Below, piece after piece: positions 1 to 11,126 of a stretch of 64,000 nucleotides of DNA (within the stretch, counting starts at the first letter, position 1; each line of letters starts with the position of its first letter). The position numbers and the translations under genes are program-made. The DNA comes from Amorphophallus konjac (lineage: Eukaryota; Streptophyta; Magnoliopsida; Alismatales; Araceae), in contig CM040124.1 of assembly GCA_022559845.1 (NCBI GenBank), positions 66,735,491 to 66,799,490 on the forward strand, in the 5' to 3' direction. Below the pieces are notes generated by a model that made no database searches, was not told the DNA's origin, and saw only the letters and a list, made by a program, of their open reading frames with translations.

Positions 1-1918
1 GCCCATACCTACTTCTGAACGCGGTCTTATAAATGTCCTCATTTTTTATCCTTAGTTTGTGATATCCCGACCTGAGATCAATCTTCGAAAAATACATGGA
101 TCCAGATATTTGATCAAATAACTCATCGATGCTCGGCAGTGGATACTTGTTCTTGATAGTGAGATGATTCAACTGTCGATAGTCGATGCATAACCTCATG
201 GATCCATCTTTCTTCTTTACAAATAGCACATGTGCTCCCCACGGGGAAGTGCTTGGTCTAATAAATCCCTTCTTGAGAAGTTCCATCAATTGCTCCTTCA
301 GCTCCTTGAGTTCGGCAGGGGACATCCTATATGGTACCTTAGAAACTGGTCCAGCACTAGGGACCAAGTCGATGGTGAAGGCCACTTCTCTTTGTGGAGG
401 TAATCCAGGCAAATCCTCCGGAAACACGTCTGGAAATTCTTGCACAACTGGGATGTCTTCTAGCTTAGTCTCTTTAGTCTCCTTAATGGTGACAAATGCA
501 AGGAAAGATACACATCCTTTCCTTATTAGCTTGCTAGCTCGGAGAGCCGAAATAAGAGGTGACTTGCTCCGACTCTTAGGGCTAGAATAGACTAGTTCTG
601 GAAAGTCCTTGAAAGTAACTTTGCTGTTACGGCAATCCACAATTGCCTGATACCTAGATAACCAGTCTGCTCCCAATATAGCATCATATTCCTTTAGGTC
701 TAAACATATGAGGTTGATAGGAAGATTTCTTCCTTTTACCAAGACTTCACAGTTTTGATAATGGTGAGTAATATCGGTTTCGTTTCCTAGAGGAGTAGAT
801 AAGAATATTTTCATCCATTCCGGTTCCATAGGTAGTGGGTCAGCAAACTTCTTGGAAATAAAAGAATGTGATGCACCCGTATCAAATAAGACATGTGCAG
901 ACTTGGAACAAACTTTCAGTGTACCTTCTACTAGTCCGCCTTCGTCTAGTTCCGCCTCCTTAATAGCTTGGAGACGAGCATTCTTTGTCACCGGGCGCTT
1001 TCCGTCACCGGCTTGATCATTGAGTAGGGGACAGTCGGGAATCCGATGATCACGGCTCCCACAACGGAGACACGCTCCAAGTTTCCTCCAACATTCTTCG
1101 GCCTTGTGCCCGGCCTTATCACAGTGCTTACATACCACCTTAGAAGGTGTAGTGGTGATGGAGAAAGGTTTGGTCTTCTTGAACTTTTGCTCCTGGGAGG
1201 GAGTACCTCCATTACTTGGCCTCTTCATGAAATTGGGTTTGAAGGTGCCGGAGCTAGTAACATTCTCCTTCTTGTCTTTCCCACGGATCCTATCAGATAG
1301 TTCCGTGGCATCTTCTAGTAATTGGGCTCGTCGAACCAACTCCGAATAGACTTGTATGTCCATCGGTGCCAGTTGTGTGATATATTGGGGCCTGAGCCCA
1401 TTAAGGAATCTTCGAGCTTTCATCTTCTCAATACTAACTAAGTGTTTAGCGTACCGAGACAGCCTTGAGAACTGCGCTTCATATTCAACCACCGACAAAG
1501 ATCGTTGCTTAAGTGCGGCGAATTCAACGGCTTTCTTCTCTTGAACTTGATCTGAGAAATATTTATTGTTAAAATGTTCAACAAACTCCTCCCAAGTAAC
1601 TTGTCCTTGATCTAATGTGGCTTCTACCGACTCCCACCAGCATCGGGCGTCTCTTTCTAGTTGAAATGTGGCTAACATGACCTTCTCTTGGTCCGAACAT
1701 TGCATGACTCTAAAAACACATTCCGTCTCTCAGATCCAGTGCTCGGCATCATTTGGATCAGTGGATCCCATGAACTTAGGAGGGTTCATGTTCTTGAAGC
1801 TTTGGTGGAGATTTCCTGCTCCACGATGTGCACCTCCTTGTGCCACTTGTTGAAGTGCCTGGGTCATGCCTTGAAGAGTGCGTTGCATGTTGCACCATTG
1901 AGCACGTTCGGCAGCCAT
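1..1918 (-). pseudogene. Gag-protease-RT polyprotein of element A (partial, one nonsense codon)
   Basis: The frame opens with ATG at 1918 (MAAERAQW) and reads through the gag core (NPPKF about 1775; [11 protein letters not shown] about 1660-1630). Two CCHC knuckles follow at about 1125-1040 ([14 protein letters not shown] and [14 protein letters not shown]), then an aspartic protease with DTGAS near 875. Next come the linker before RT ([14 protein letters not shown], about 430-390) and RT motifs ([22 protein letters not shown]) up to the window edge. The only nonsense codon I noticed is TGA at 1730-1732, early in gag. Gag packages RNA into cytoplasmic particles, the protease matures the polyprotein and RT copies the RNA. 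The element is probably recently dead rather than ancient. Confidence 0.87.
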
Positions 1919-2071
1919 TGTCCTACAATTACAATAGCTATATTAGTATGTGATTGCGTTAAAAGGCTTTTAATTCTATGTTGACTTTAACCCTTGGTTC
2001 TACCCAATCTCACTGGTTAGAGGTTCAGACTTATCCTTGGACTTGGGTTTCCTAGGAATTGAATACCCTAG

Positions 2072-2083
2072 GCTCTGATACCA
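2072..2083 (-). other. Primer-binding site of element A (tRNA-iMet)
   Basis: On the minus strand this reads TGGTATCAGAGC, the usual complement of the plant initiator methionine tRNA 3' end. It lies just inside the LTR and sets the transcription direction as minus. Confidence 0.88.
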
Positions 2084-3470
2084 CAAAAACTATCACGCCC
2101 CGAGCGCGGAAGATACCCGGAGACGCGTGACGAGTTTATATCGATAATGTCAATTAGAGTATTAGTGTATTCGACACCAAATCAGAGATGCGCAAGAGTA
2201 AAGATAACCCAATCCTTTTATCCCTTCACAAAAGTATTTCTATTACAATCCCTTGAAAATGCTAAACTTAATAAAAAGAAAAGTACAAAATTGACTCAAG
2301 AAAATATAGAAAAGACAAGACTAGTTGACGCTTTGAGAAGCTCTAATCTCTTTCACTCTTGACCTTCCCTGTCCGATTGAGTCTCGTCGTCGGACTTACC
2401 TGAAAAGTAGGGAAACACTGAGTGAGCGAACGCTCAGTAAGAAATTATTTCTCAAGAACTAGCAATGGGTTTAAGTAATTACAATTTATCACATGTAAAT
2501 GTAATATGGCTATGCATGTAGAAATAACTAATCAATAGAATAACACGTCGTGTAAAACATCCAAGCGAGTCTTAAACAAGAGATATTCATGAGAGACTTT
2601 ATAGATTATTGGCTATTTCATGCAAGTACTTTGCCCGTGTCAGGCCATGCTAGTAAAGTCACGCAAGTCGAGTCACGCACGCAAGAAAGAGAGAGTGTGT
2701 GTGGAATGCCAAAGATCTAGAGAAAAAGTACTTCGGTGCAATGCTAGACATCGTGATCATTACAACTCCCATGGGCACTAGTACTTTTGGGTGCTCCTCC
2801 CAGGACCAGATCGGGCCCTTATATGCACAGCATTAAAGATAGATCTAGACATCCACTTTATTTGTATAGCCAATATGGAATTTCAAAGAAAAAGCTTGTG
2901 GAAATTCAAGATAGAGTAGAGTTCAAAATTGAACTTGATGTATAAGGACGATAATAACGATATAAACACGAGTATCGATAAAACTGGGTGGAGTTGGTTC
3001 CCTAATTGGGTACCATGACAATTTAGTGTCCATATGTAGATGGTCATGTCATTTGATATAGAATTGAGGTCCACAAGAACATCATAATAATGGCATGATT
3101 TCCACATCCCATTAAGAATATTCTCATGATATCCACATAGCATATCATGAGGGCCGGTATACCATGTTTCTATAGAGTGACATGGCAAAATAGTGCAATA
3201 GGTTTTTATGGTACAACCAGCTCAGTCGGCCTTGAGGGAATCCAAGGCTACGAGGAGACTTACGGAGGTCCCAATGACTAACTTGCCAGTCCAAAGGAAC
3301 GGAATGTCCAATGGAGGGCTTGTATGTCACCGAGAGTTGAGGGGTAATCGATAAAACATCGTAGAACATGGGACTATATTCACGGAATGGAATTATAGTG
3401 CCGATATATACATATATATTTATATAAAACCCTTGGTTAACAGTAAACAGTATAAAATAATTACACAGGA

Positions 3471-3915
3471 AATTAGCGCCTTAACATAAGTCACTACTTA
3501 TTAAATTAACGCCCTTCACTGGGTCGTTATTTTAAATTTGACGACTTCTGTAACCGTCGTCCATTATAAATTTCTATTTTGCTGAAATTTTCTTTATTCT
3601 GTAATTTTGATTAAACGCGCCTTAGATAGGGGCGTCTCTTTCATAAAAGATGACCTACTGGAGGTCGTTAATTCTCTTTGGTTTCCAGGAATATGAATAG
3701 TAAAGGTTTTCATGATAAATAATTTGCAGGAACCACATATATGAACTGGACAAGAAAAATAGAAGGATTCAAGGTATATGATCATGCATTACATCAAATT
3801 CATGGTTTCATAGATATTAAATTTTAAACATGAGTATTTATTAATTATGTGGAATTGACGACTCTTTTGTGAGTCGTCAGAACTTGAATTAGCGCCCTAG
3901 AGAGGGTCGCCTCTT
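3471..3915. repeat. Inverted-repeat array 1 in element A LTR (GACGNC type)
   Basis: Short hairpin-like palindromes lie in A/T-rich flanks at about 3471 (degenerate), 3504-3533, 3535-3565 (arms GACGAC/GTCGTC), 3610-3640, 3651-3672, 3852-3882 (perfect arms GACGACTC/GAGTCGTC) and 3887-3915. Neighbouring units start 31-40 bp apart. The arm sequence differs from unit to unit but stays self-complementary. Confidence 0.8.
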
Positions 3916-4443
3916 TCCAAAATTTCACAGAAAACTTCGAAAACACAATAACACTATATGCATGAATTAACAGATGATATTATCATTCATTTTATGCTAG
4001 TTTGGGCTACAGTTCTTGAGAAAACCTACCTGATGATGATCTAGGTGATGGTTCGTGAAGAATTTGTAGAGAAACGATGCTCTGCCCAAAACAGAGCCTT
4101 GATATAACAACAACCTACGCTCCCAGTAGCACACAGAGGCAGTGGGGATGATATAGATGAGAACAAAAGAAGACTTCTAGGCTTCGGTACGCAGAGAAAT
4201 CAATAGTTTTTGTTCCCCCTGTAAACAGAAGAAGAGGATGTTGATGAAGAGCCCACGTTCTTCAACTAGACAAGAGAGTTACTACTTGCTACAGGCAACC
4301 TACAGAAGAAGAAGATGAAGAACATTAATATTCTCCATATCCATAACCGAAGGCAGAGGAAGAAGAACAAACCTATTCTTCACGCACGAGACAGCAACAG
4401 AACGCCTTTGACCAAAATAGCTAATAGGTTCGTCTGAAAGGGG

Positions 4444-4452
4444 TATTTATAG
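4444..4452 (-). promoter_or_regulatory. TATA box of element A LTR
   Basis: The minus strand reads CTATAAATA about 460 bp from the LTR 5' end, a usual U3 position. It is the best TATA candidate in this LTR. Confidence 0.6.
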
Positions 4453-4590
4453 GGTTTCAGGAATCCCTTAGGGTTAGAATTTGATTAGAACTCTAGTTTC
4501 CTTGATAGAGTCCTTACCATAATCAATCGAACACGTAACAATCCTAAAACTTACCCTGGATAGTCTCCTGGTTCGAACGAAACACAAATG

Positions 4591-4819
4591 AAATTAACGC
4601 CTTAGGTTAGAACGTTAATTCTAATTGACGTCTTTACCTGTGCCGTTTCTTTTGTAATTCACGCCCAAAAAGAGGGCATTTCTTTTCCTTTCCTTTTATT
4701 CGTTTTGGGCGTTTTTGAAATTTGACGCCCTTTAGTATAGGCGTCACTTTTTGAATTAACGTCTCAGGTGAAGGCGTTTCTTTTTTTTTAAATCGCGCCT
4801 TGTTCAGAGGCGTTATTTA
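4591..4819. repeat. Inverted-repeat array 2 in element A LTR (GACGNC type)
   Basis: Six palindromes start at 4591, 4624, 4655, 4719, 4753 and 4790, i.e. 31-37 bp apart with one skipped position. A typical unit is A/T-rich, then TTGACGCC, a short loop, GGCGTCA, then A/T-rich again (4719-4752). The array lies upstream of the TATA box, in U3. Confidence 0.8.
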
Positions 4820-4936
4820 CATTTGACTTATTATTTATTCATTTTGTTTCTTATCATTTACTTACTTAATTTTTCTTGAAATCTTCCTTTTATTTTACCA
4901 GGGTTGCTACATCCGGAATCTCCGAATTTCCTTCCT

Positions 4937-5307
4937 GGGCATCGCGCCCTTTTCTATCTTCTCCCTCCGGAACCTCCGGATTCTCCATCTTACTCTCTTT
5001 ATCTTCTTCTGGGGCATCCGACCCTTCTGATTCCATTCCTCCGGAACCTCCGGACCCTCCATCTTTCCTCCGTTTCATCTTCCTACTCCTCCGGGACATC
5101 ACGTCCTTTATCCTCTTCTTCCTTTTTCATCATCTTTTTGCATATTTCTTCCCAGGGCATCGCGTCCCTTCTGATTCCATCCCTCCGGAGCCTCCGGATT
5201 ATTCTTCCAATTATGATTTTCCTCCACGGCCTCTGGACCCTCTGGATCCTCCCCTTTCCATCTCCTAATTTCTTCTTCTAATTCCTCCCGATTCCGGGTC
5301 CGACCCG
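4937..5307. repeat. GGGC/GCCC and TCCGGA palindrome cluster
   Basis: Two alternating motifs recur. One is GGGC-ATCGC-GCCC and variants at 4937-4949, 5011-5026, 5093-5106 and 5154-5169. The other is paired TCCGGA (TCCGGAACCTCCGGA and variants) near 4966-4980, 5039-5054 and 5183-5198. A further GGGTC/GACCC pair lies at 5295-5307. Open frames of 70-130 codons cross this stretch on both strands, but they simply reflect the repeated motif. Confidence 0.7.
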
Positions 5308-6599
5308 ACTTCTTCCACATCCACTGCTTTGGGCATCTGTCCGTTCTCCCACTGCTTCCGAGGCTTTAGTCCTCACCCCTCCTCTTAATTCCCAGTTCCT
5401 TTTGTAGACCTTTCATGTGATCAGGGTCTCCGCACCTTAGTGAGGGAGTTCTAACCCTCGCCTCTCTTCCTTTTCATCCATATTCGTCTGAGTTTGGTTT
5501 AAACACCACTCCTTCTTGTTAAGCCACTTTCAAAACTTTGCTATCCTTCCTTATCTGCCAAATGAGGACAACAAATCTCATGTTTTATCAACATCGCCGC
5601 TGGCATCTGCTTCAACAAAGGTCACAAGGTAATGTGTACGTGTGCATTTTGGTACATTTTTATCACCTTATTCACCCACGGTTTTCAAAAGAAAGTGCTT
5701 CTTAACTTGATTAAGAGTGGAATTTTAAATCTTTACCTTAAGTTTTGTTTAAGTTAATCCAAGAGTCAAAAAAGTCTTTAGGCTTGCTTCTGCAGCACTT
5801 CAGTAATAAGAACCCCGCTCATTAAGGGAAACCCTTAGCTGTGCATTCCACACACTTCACGGCAACCTTAGCCGTCTCCCTTAATTAGTAAAACACCGTT
5901 GCTACTAGGGCCATGCTTGAGGGCATGAGGTCTTTTTCTCTTCTTAAACTCGGCTGAAATATGAGAAGTAGAGATATTCTGGGTAAAACAACCAACCTAA
6001 GCACACCCCGACAAGAGGAAGTCTCAAATAGGGGCAGTCTATTATGACCTTATTCTCAAATATCATGTTTCAATTGCAGTACCTTTCAAGCCCGAAGGAC
6101 ACAAAAAAAGGAAAATGAAGATCATGAGAAAAAAAAGAGGAAAAAAGAAAGGTGAAATCAAAAGAAAAATTTGATGAATTTAGCATGGCAAGAGGGCAGT
6201 AAAGTTTCCCCGCAGGACGTTATGAGCCCGGTCGTATGTGTGCCTAAAAGAGAATTTAAGGTTTGATGATATGACACAAAGCCCCGGTGCAACAGACCGA
6301 ATCTCTAGGGGTTGTGCTATGGACGGAAGTCAAAACCTGATATCTTCTTAACTTATATCAGGCTTACCTCCAATTATTCTTCTCTCCTCTCTCCAAGACC
6401 GAGTGTTTCTCGGGTATGGCCTTGGTAGGGGCACCGTTATACATGGGCGGTCGATCATAGGGCGCCACCTTTAAATGCACGCTTGGCTTTGGGCAGTTTT
6501 TAGCGAAAAGGGAAGGAAGAAGGACCCTTAGCCAGTGGTTTAAACATCCTTTGATGCTGCTTTAGTAATGTCTAAATCAAAATCTAAAAAAAAAAAGAA

Positions 6600-6790
6600 A
6601 AATAAAAAGTTGAATATTTCTTGTGAAAAATCTAAAAAAAAGTTGAATATTTCCTAAGCAAAAAGCCAACAAAAATTGAATATTTTCAAAATCCATAATA
6701 AAAATTCAGATATCTTCCAAAATCCACATAAAAATTCAAATATTTTCAAAACTCATAAAAATTGCATATTTCAAAATCCAAAAATTATAT
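6600..6790. repeat. Degenerate A-rich tandem repeat, about 31 bp unit
   Basis: The core GAATATTTTC (with variants) recurs at about 6612, 6644, 6678, 6707, 6738 and 6764, a spacing of 26-34 bp, separated by A-rich sequence. It is non-coding. Confidence 0.65.
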
Positions 6791-8400
6791 ACATTGTATT
6801 TTGCGATGGTGCTTTTACAGGGACAACATCTCTCACAGGACCAAGAGCACGGGATGAGTCCTCTCCATTCGTTGCTATCTACCTTTTGATTCTCCCCATA
6901 ATCACATCTTCATGATTTGCTAGGCATTACTCTGATTATTCATCTCCAAATCTTTTTAATCAACTCCTGCTGATCACTCCGCCGATGGGCTTTATCAGAT
7001 CTTGATCATTCAACTCCAAATCTTGACTAGCCAAGTTGTCATCCCCGTGACAAACAACAAACAATGATGCTATGCTATCTATGCTTTAATGATGCTATCT
7101 ATGTTAAATGTTATTCATACCTTTCACGTTGTGCACGCTTGAATGCTATTCATGATATGATACATACATGCTATTGATGTTTTGATTCATGCTATACTTG
7201 CTATGCTTAAATGCCTTATTCATTGCTTGTTATCTTTCTTGATATCTTAGATAATGAAATTTTGAGCGCAGGATAAGAAGCTCTTGGTCCCACCGACTGG
7301 GCATCATCATCAAAGTCCCACGGTGTTTGCACATCATCTCAGTTCCTCACCATGCTTATTGCTATCACCATCTTTCTATATGCATTCTACTATATGTTAC
7401 GTATGCTATTAGATTATATCAAGGACCTTGTGGCTTTGATAAATCTGGAATCTGAGTTCCCCTTCAAAAAAAATAATGACAATTCTAGAGGCGTCTTAGT
7501 CATACGGATAGGCCGTTGAGCCGTCCAAGGTTGGGGACGATGGTTCCCTTTCACGAGATGATGCGCGGATAAACGGGCCTCGGCTTAGTATCAGCTCGCG
7601 AAATCAGTTTCTTGACTCAGTCTGGACAACTTAGCAATATTATCCTTGATTACTTTATATTTTAATTTGTTTTAATTTTTCTTTTAAACCCAGCATGCAT
7701 TCATGTAGGGCTTTGAATCAACATTAGAAAATCATTCTGATAAGCTGACTTGGAGAGTCAAATTGATCTTAATCTTTCAAGATAGGAGATATTCATTGCT
7801 GAATTGAATCTTTAGTTGGACTTATCGTTGTTTTGGGTCATTTTCTCGAAAGCTCTTTGTTTGGATTTCTATCCTCTTATTTCAATCCTTTTCCATTGAT
7901 CCACCTTGGTTGCAGCACGTCCACATTGGCTAGTAACCGCTCCCCAATGGTGAAACCTACAGGTTTGTGACCTGAGGTACTTCCACCGCGCTGGAAGTTG
8001 ATCATCTTCTTGTATCTCCCTCGTGCCCACGTGCACACTCCCTATTTTATCTAAACATCGTTGATTTCATTGAATTTCTCGAGATTGCTTCATCTCGAGC
8101 TTTTGATTTAATTCTCATCAAGTGATGTTGATCGCGTGTCTCATCACATCTTGACATCTACTTTTCAGTACGCTCTGCTCCCTTGTAAAGCAGACGCCAA
8201 GGCGGGGTAGCTGTAGACACGCCAAAATTACCGTTACTGTGAGCACATCTTATATTACCTCGCAATGCCCCAATTTGACCCTCAAATTAACTTTGTTTGA
8301 GTGGGTTTTCTCATTTTTCTTGGATTTCCCCCTTTTTTTATTTTTCCCTATTTTCTTAGATTTTTTGGGTATTTTACTCCATTTTTACGAATTTTCTAAA

Positions 8401-9149
8401 AATTAACGGCATGAGGGGGGCGTTATTTTATTTTAAAAATAATTTAAAAAAGTGAAAATGACGTCTCTTTGACGAGGCGTCCATTCATTTCTTTTTTCCT
8501 TATTTTTCTGGATTTTCTGAGAATTTTTTAGATTTTTTAAAGAATTAACGACATGAAAGGGAACGTTAATTGATTTTAAATAAAATAAAAAATAAAAAAG
8601 GGAAAATGACGACATTGCAAATGTCGTCAATTTCAATTTGAAATATTTTAATATTATTTTTGACCCTCTTTCAGGGGTGATTTGGTGGCCTTCCGGGTGT
8701 AAGGAAAATACGAAAAAATAAGAATTAGAATCAGCACAGTTAGATCCACGTCCACCTAAAAAATGGGAAAATAATAATGAGAAATAAAAAATGGCCCCGT
8801 TTTACATAAATTGAAATAACGTCCCTCGTGGGGGCGTCATTTCAATTGACGCCCGAATGAGTGGTCGTCATTTCTTTTTGACTTTTTTTTTATTATTTTT
8901 GATTCACGACACTGTGCAAGTCGTTATTTCAATTGACGACAGCGTGAAAAGTCATCATTTGCATTGCTATATTTTGAGATTTTCAATCCGTCCGAAATTC
9001 GTATTAAATTCTAAATAGCACCCCCCTAAAAGTCGTAAACTCTTTTCAAATTTCAGAAAGTCCGAATCCGTCTCGAAATGCCTCGGAATTAGCGACGCCT
9101 CCATGGACGTTATTTTAAATAGCGACCGTCTGTCCGGTCGTCAATTCTT
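8401..9149. repeat. Inverted-repeat array in element B LTR (GACGNC type)
   Basis: Ten palindromes: 8401-8430, 8456-8489, 8541-8572, 8603-8633 (perfect arms TGACGACATT/AATGTCGTCA, loop GCA), 8812-8842, 8844-8873, 8901-8930, 8931-8960, 9087-9116 and 9117-9149. Adjacent pairs are 30-32 bp apart, and 8541 to 8603 is twice that. Each unit is about 30 bp, flanked by AATT or ATTT. Arms vary between units but remain complementary within each. Confidence 0.85.
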
Positions 9150-9331
9150 GTTCAATTCCGAACTCCGGCAGAACCTCCTTCTTTCCCCATTTTGAGCCCC
9201 TTTTCACTTGAGAAAGGACTCCTAAGGCTTTCTAATGTTGAGGGGACACTTGGGCAATATTTATCTCATTCCAAATCTAACTAAAACATGTTTTCCTAAT
9301 TTCCCTTGGAATTAACTCTGAATTTCACCCC

Positions 9332-9338
9332 TATAAAT
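9332..9338 (+). promoter_or_regulatory. TATA box of element B LTR
   Basis: TATAAAT in the context CCCCTATAAATATGACC, directly downstream of the palindrome array. It supports plus-strand transcription of this LTR. Confidence 0.6.
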
Positions 9339-9905
9339 ATGACCCCTCTCTCCCTTGTGTGAAGGAGATCAATATCAATTCAAGAGGAGGTGCTGTTGGA
9401 CCAAAGGCTCAAGGAGGAAGACTCCCATGCACCTAAAAGCTTCATCCATGGAGTTCTTCTTCCTCTATTGAAGATTTGAAGCCTCTACATCCATGGAGTT
9501 CTACATCCTTTAGAGCTTCTTCCTCTTTTTGAAGATCTTCATCCTTGAAGTCCATGGAGAAAACCACTAAGCTTTCCACTTCTCTTTTCTCTTTGTTTTA
9601 TTATTATTAGCATTGCATGCATCATATCATATTCTTCTTTTATCTCTTTTTATCTTAATATTGAGATCTTCACATTGTGCACTCTAGCACACCCCCTTTT
9701 GTGCAACACTTGCACATCTCTCTCTATTTTTTTCATCATACATCATACTTTCATCCTCACCCTTTGCATAGGGGTTTAAGGGCCAACACCCAATAAGGTG
9801 TGTTCTTATACATGCTTTTCATGTTTATTTCTATTATGAATTTGATGCTACACTTATCTTGGTTCTAATCCATATTCTTTTATTGGTGTTTGTTGTTGTT
9901 TTACA

Positions 9906-10200
9906 AGGGTAATCAAGCTATAAACACTCTTCATCGGCCGGCCGATGGCAAGAGAAGGTGCACTCACAATCTCCCCCGCATCCTTTTGAGGTATTTATAT
10001 TCGCGATCCCTCCATATTGTTATTGCTTATATCATTTGAGGCCCTCGCGTCTCTGGCGATCACCTTTCCCCTTAGCATCCTCGCATGCTCCCCTTTTTCT
10101 CCTCTTTCCCTTCCTTTTTCTTTTAATTCTTCTTAGTTTTTCCTTAAGTAGATTTTTCTTAGATCTACAGCTGGGATTCTTAAACTTCACAAACTTGAAT
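9906..10200. other. Unassigned stretch with a perfect 16-bp palindrome
   Basis: CATCGGCCGGCCGATG at 9932-9947 is a perfect palindrome. The rest is pyrimidine-rich, with no gene seen. The junction between element B and the copia LTR of element C falls somewhere here. Confidence 0.5.
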
Positions 10201-11126
10201 CTGGAGCTTTCCTAATCATCAAACGACACTGATTAACATCATATAAAATCAGAGAACGAGATTTATCTCAAGTTCTAGTGATTTACGGTGGTGATGGTAT
10301 CAACCCAGGTACGGAAAGAAGAAGTTTGATCAAGACTCTGATAAGAGTTCTATGTTACTATGGCAACCTCCGTGGGTTTCTATATCCTACAGAATAGAGG
10401 GTGCTTAAATAGAGAAAGAAAACATAGAGGAAGAACAAGATGAAGAGAAAAGGGCGCACAACTAGAAAAGAAGAAGACTCCGTGTTTTTCTACAGGTTGC
10501 AGGCAGAGCCATACAGGAGCAACGTCAAAAAGAGTTCTTGCTGAACTTGTTGATTCAAGCGTGATGGGCTGAATTGAAGTGCGATGGCATCTATTGATAC
10601 ACAGATCACATCTACTATTCTGGGAGAGAGTTTCTCTAAACATGTTCTGTGTTTCAGAGTTTTTCTACTTTCTTCTTTTCGTTTCTTTGGTTCTCCAAGA
10701 ACTACAAAAGAAGTCAAGCTGTGTGTCAGCATATTTTAAGAGAAGTTGTTCTCTTGTCAAGCTGTGTGTCAGCGGTTCCTAAGAGAAGTTGTTCTCTTGT
10801 TAAGCCATGGATCAGCGGTGTGTAGTTGGGCTGTTTCCCAACGCTGAGTGCTTGGCACTAGTGGAAGCCTAACTTAGTTGAGTGAGGGGTGGACGTAGGC
10901 CTCTCGATTGAGGACCGAACCACCTTAAAAACCTTTGTCTCCTGGTGTGGTGTGTGATTGCATATCTATCTACTTGTGTGTGGAACGCTAGTTGCTATCT
11001 AGGACTGGTTGAATATAGTTTTATCTATTCCATGCGTTAGTTTTTAAATCTGTTAGTTTGATAATTTTAAAAGGGGGGCAGATCTATTCAACCCCCCCTT
11101 CTAGATCGGCCTCTCGACACCCAACA
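10201..11126 (+). repeat. Element C: 3' part of a Ty1/copia LTR
   Basis: The 3' end has the classic copia pattern: a stretch ending in TATTCAACCCCCCCTTCTAG followed by GACACCCAACA at 11126. No primer site follows; the sequence passes straight into the gag of element D. That makes it a solo or truncated LTR. I could not find a matching 5' TG end, so the left limit is approximate. Confidence 0.55.

Larger units (their letters stand above)
1..4911 (-). mobile_element. Element A: Tekay/Del-like Ty3/gypsy chromovirus, partial
   Basis: Reading on the minus strand, the order is a 2.8 kb 5' LTR (right), an initiator tRNA-Met primer site, then gag, zinc knuckles, protease and the start of reverse transcriptase, which run off the left edge. 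The gag and RT match the Tekay/Del clade in general character. The LTR starts with TGTAGCAACCC at 4911. The rest of pol and the 3' LTR lie outside the window. A appears to have inserted into the 3' non-coding part of element B, whose sequence begins at 4912. Confidence 0.88.
2085..4911 (-). repeat. 5' LTR of element A (about 2.8 kb)
   Basis: The outer end is TGTAGCAACCC (minus strand, 4911). The inner end near 2085-2091 is uncertain by a few bases (GGGCGTGATAG then the primer site). The LTR is unusually long and non-coding. It holds a TATA box and about twelve CG-centred inverted repeats listed separately. Short reading frames in it (2147-2362, 2883-3369, 3594-3785) have no recognisable protein character. 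Confidence 0.82.
4912..8210 (+). other. Non-coding 3' region of element B (putative 3' UTR)
   Basis: About 3.3 kb without a convincing gene, between the end of A and the LTR start at 8211. It contains a palindrome-rich stretch (4937-5307), an A-rich degenerate repeat (6600-6790) and a purine-rich stretch (AAGGCGGGGTAGC) just before the LTR that could be a polypurine tract. This is what a long Tat-type 3' UTR looks like, but no pol sequence of B is in the window, so the assignment is an inference. Confidence 0.5.
8211..9905 (+). repeat. Probable LTR of element B (Tat-like)
   Basis: The start TGTAGACACGCC resembles Tat-lineage LTR starts (TGT-GACACC) and follows a purine-rich stretch. A good TATA box lies 1.1 kb in, and a run of GACGNC palindromes occupies the U3 part. 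The right end is not certain: TTTACA at 9905 would give a short terminal inverted repeat, but no clear primer site follows. I treat this as a 3' LTR because the sequence to its left looks like a 3' UTR. Confidence 0.55.

Noticed and set aside
1046..1349. Plus-strand frames opposite gag-protease of element A
   Set aside because: Shadows of the minus-strand coding frame, which has zinc knuckles and protease motifs.
3504..3533. Palindromes as tiny inverted-repeat transposons (MITE-like)
   Set aside because: No consistent target duplication, size only about 30 bp, regular spacing and variable arms; kept as an unexplained repeat.
4876..5320. Four overlapping frames of 70-130 codons, Pro/Ser- or Glu/Gly-rich
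   Set aside because: By-product of repeated CCTCCGGA-type words; open on both strands and without protein motifs.
8401..9149. CRISPR-like look of evenly spaced palindromes
   Set aside because: Plant nuclear retrotransposon context. Repeats are not identical, spacers are A/T-rich and not unique, and there are no cas genes.
9387..11126. TGTTGGACC at 9387 as the 5' end of the copia LTR ending at 11126
   Set aside because: It lies just 50 bp past the TATA box of the element B LTR, and no matching target duplication is seen.
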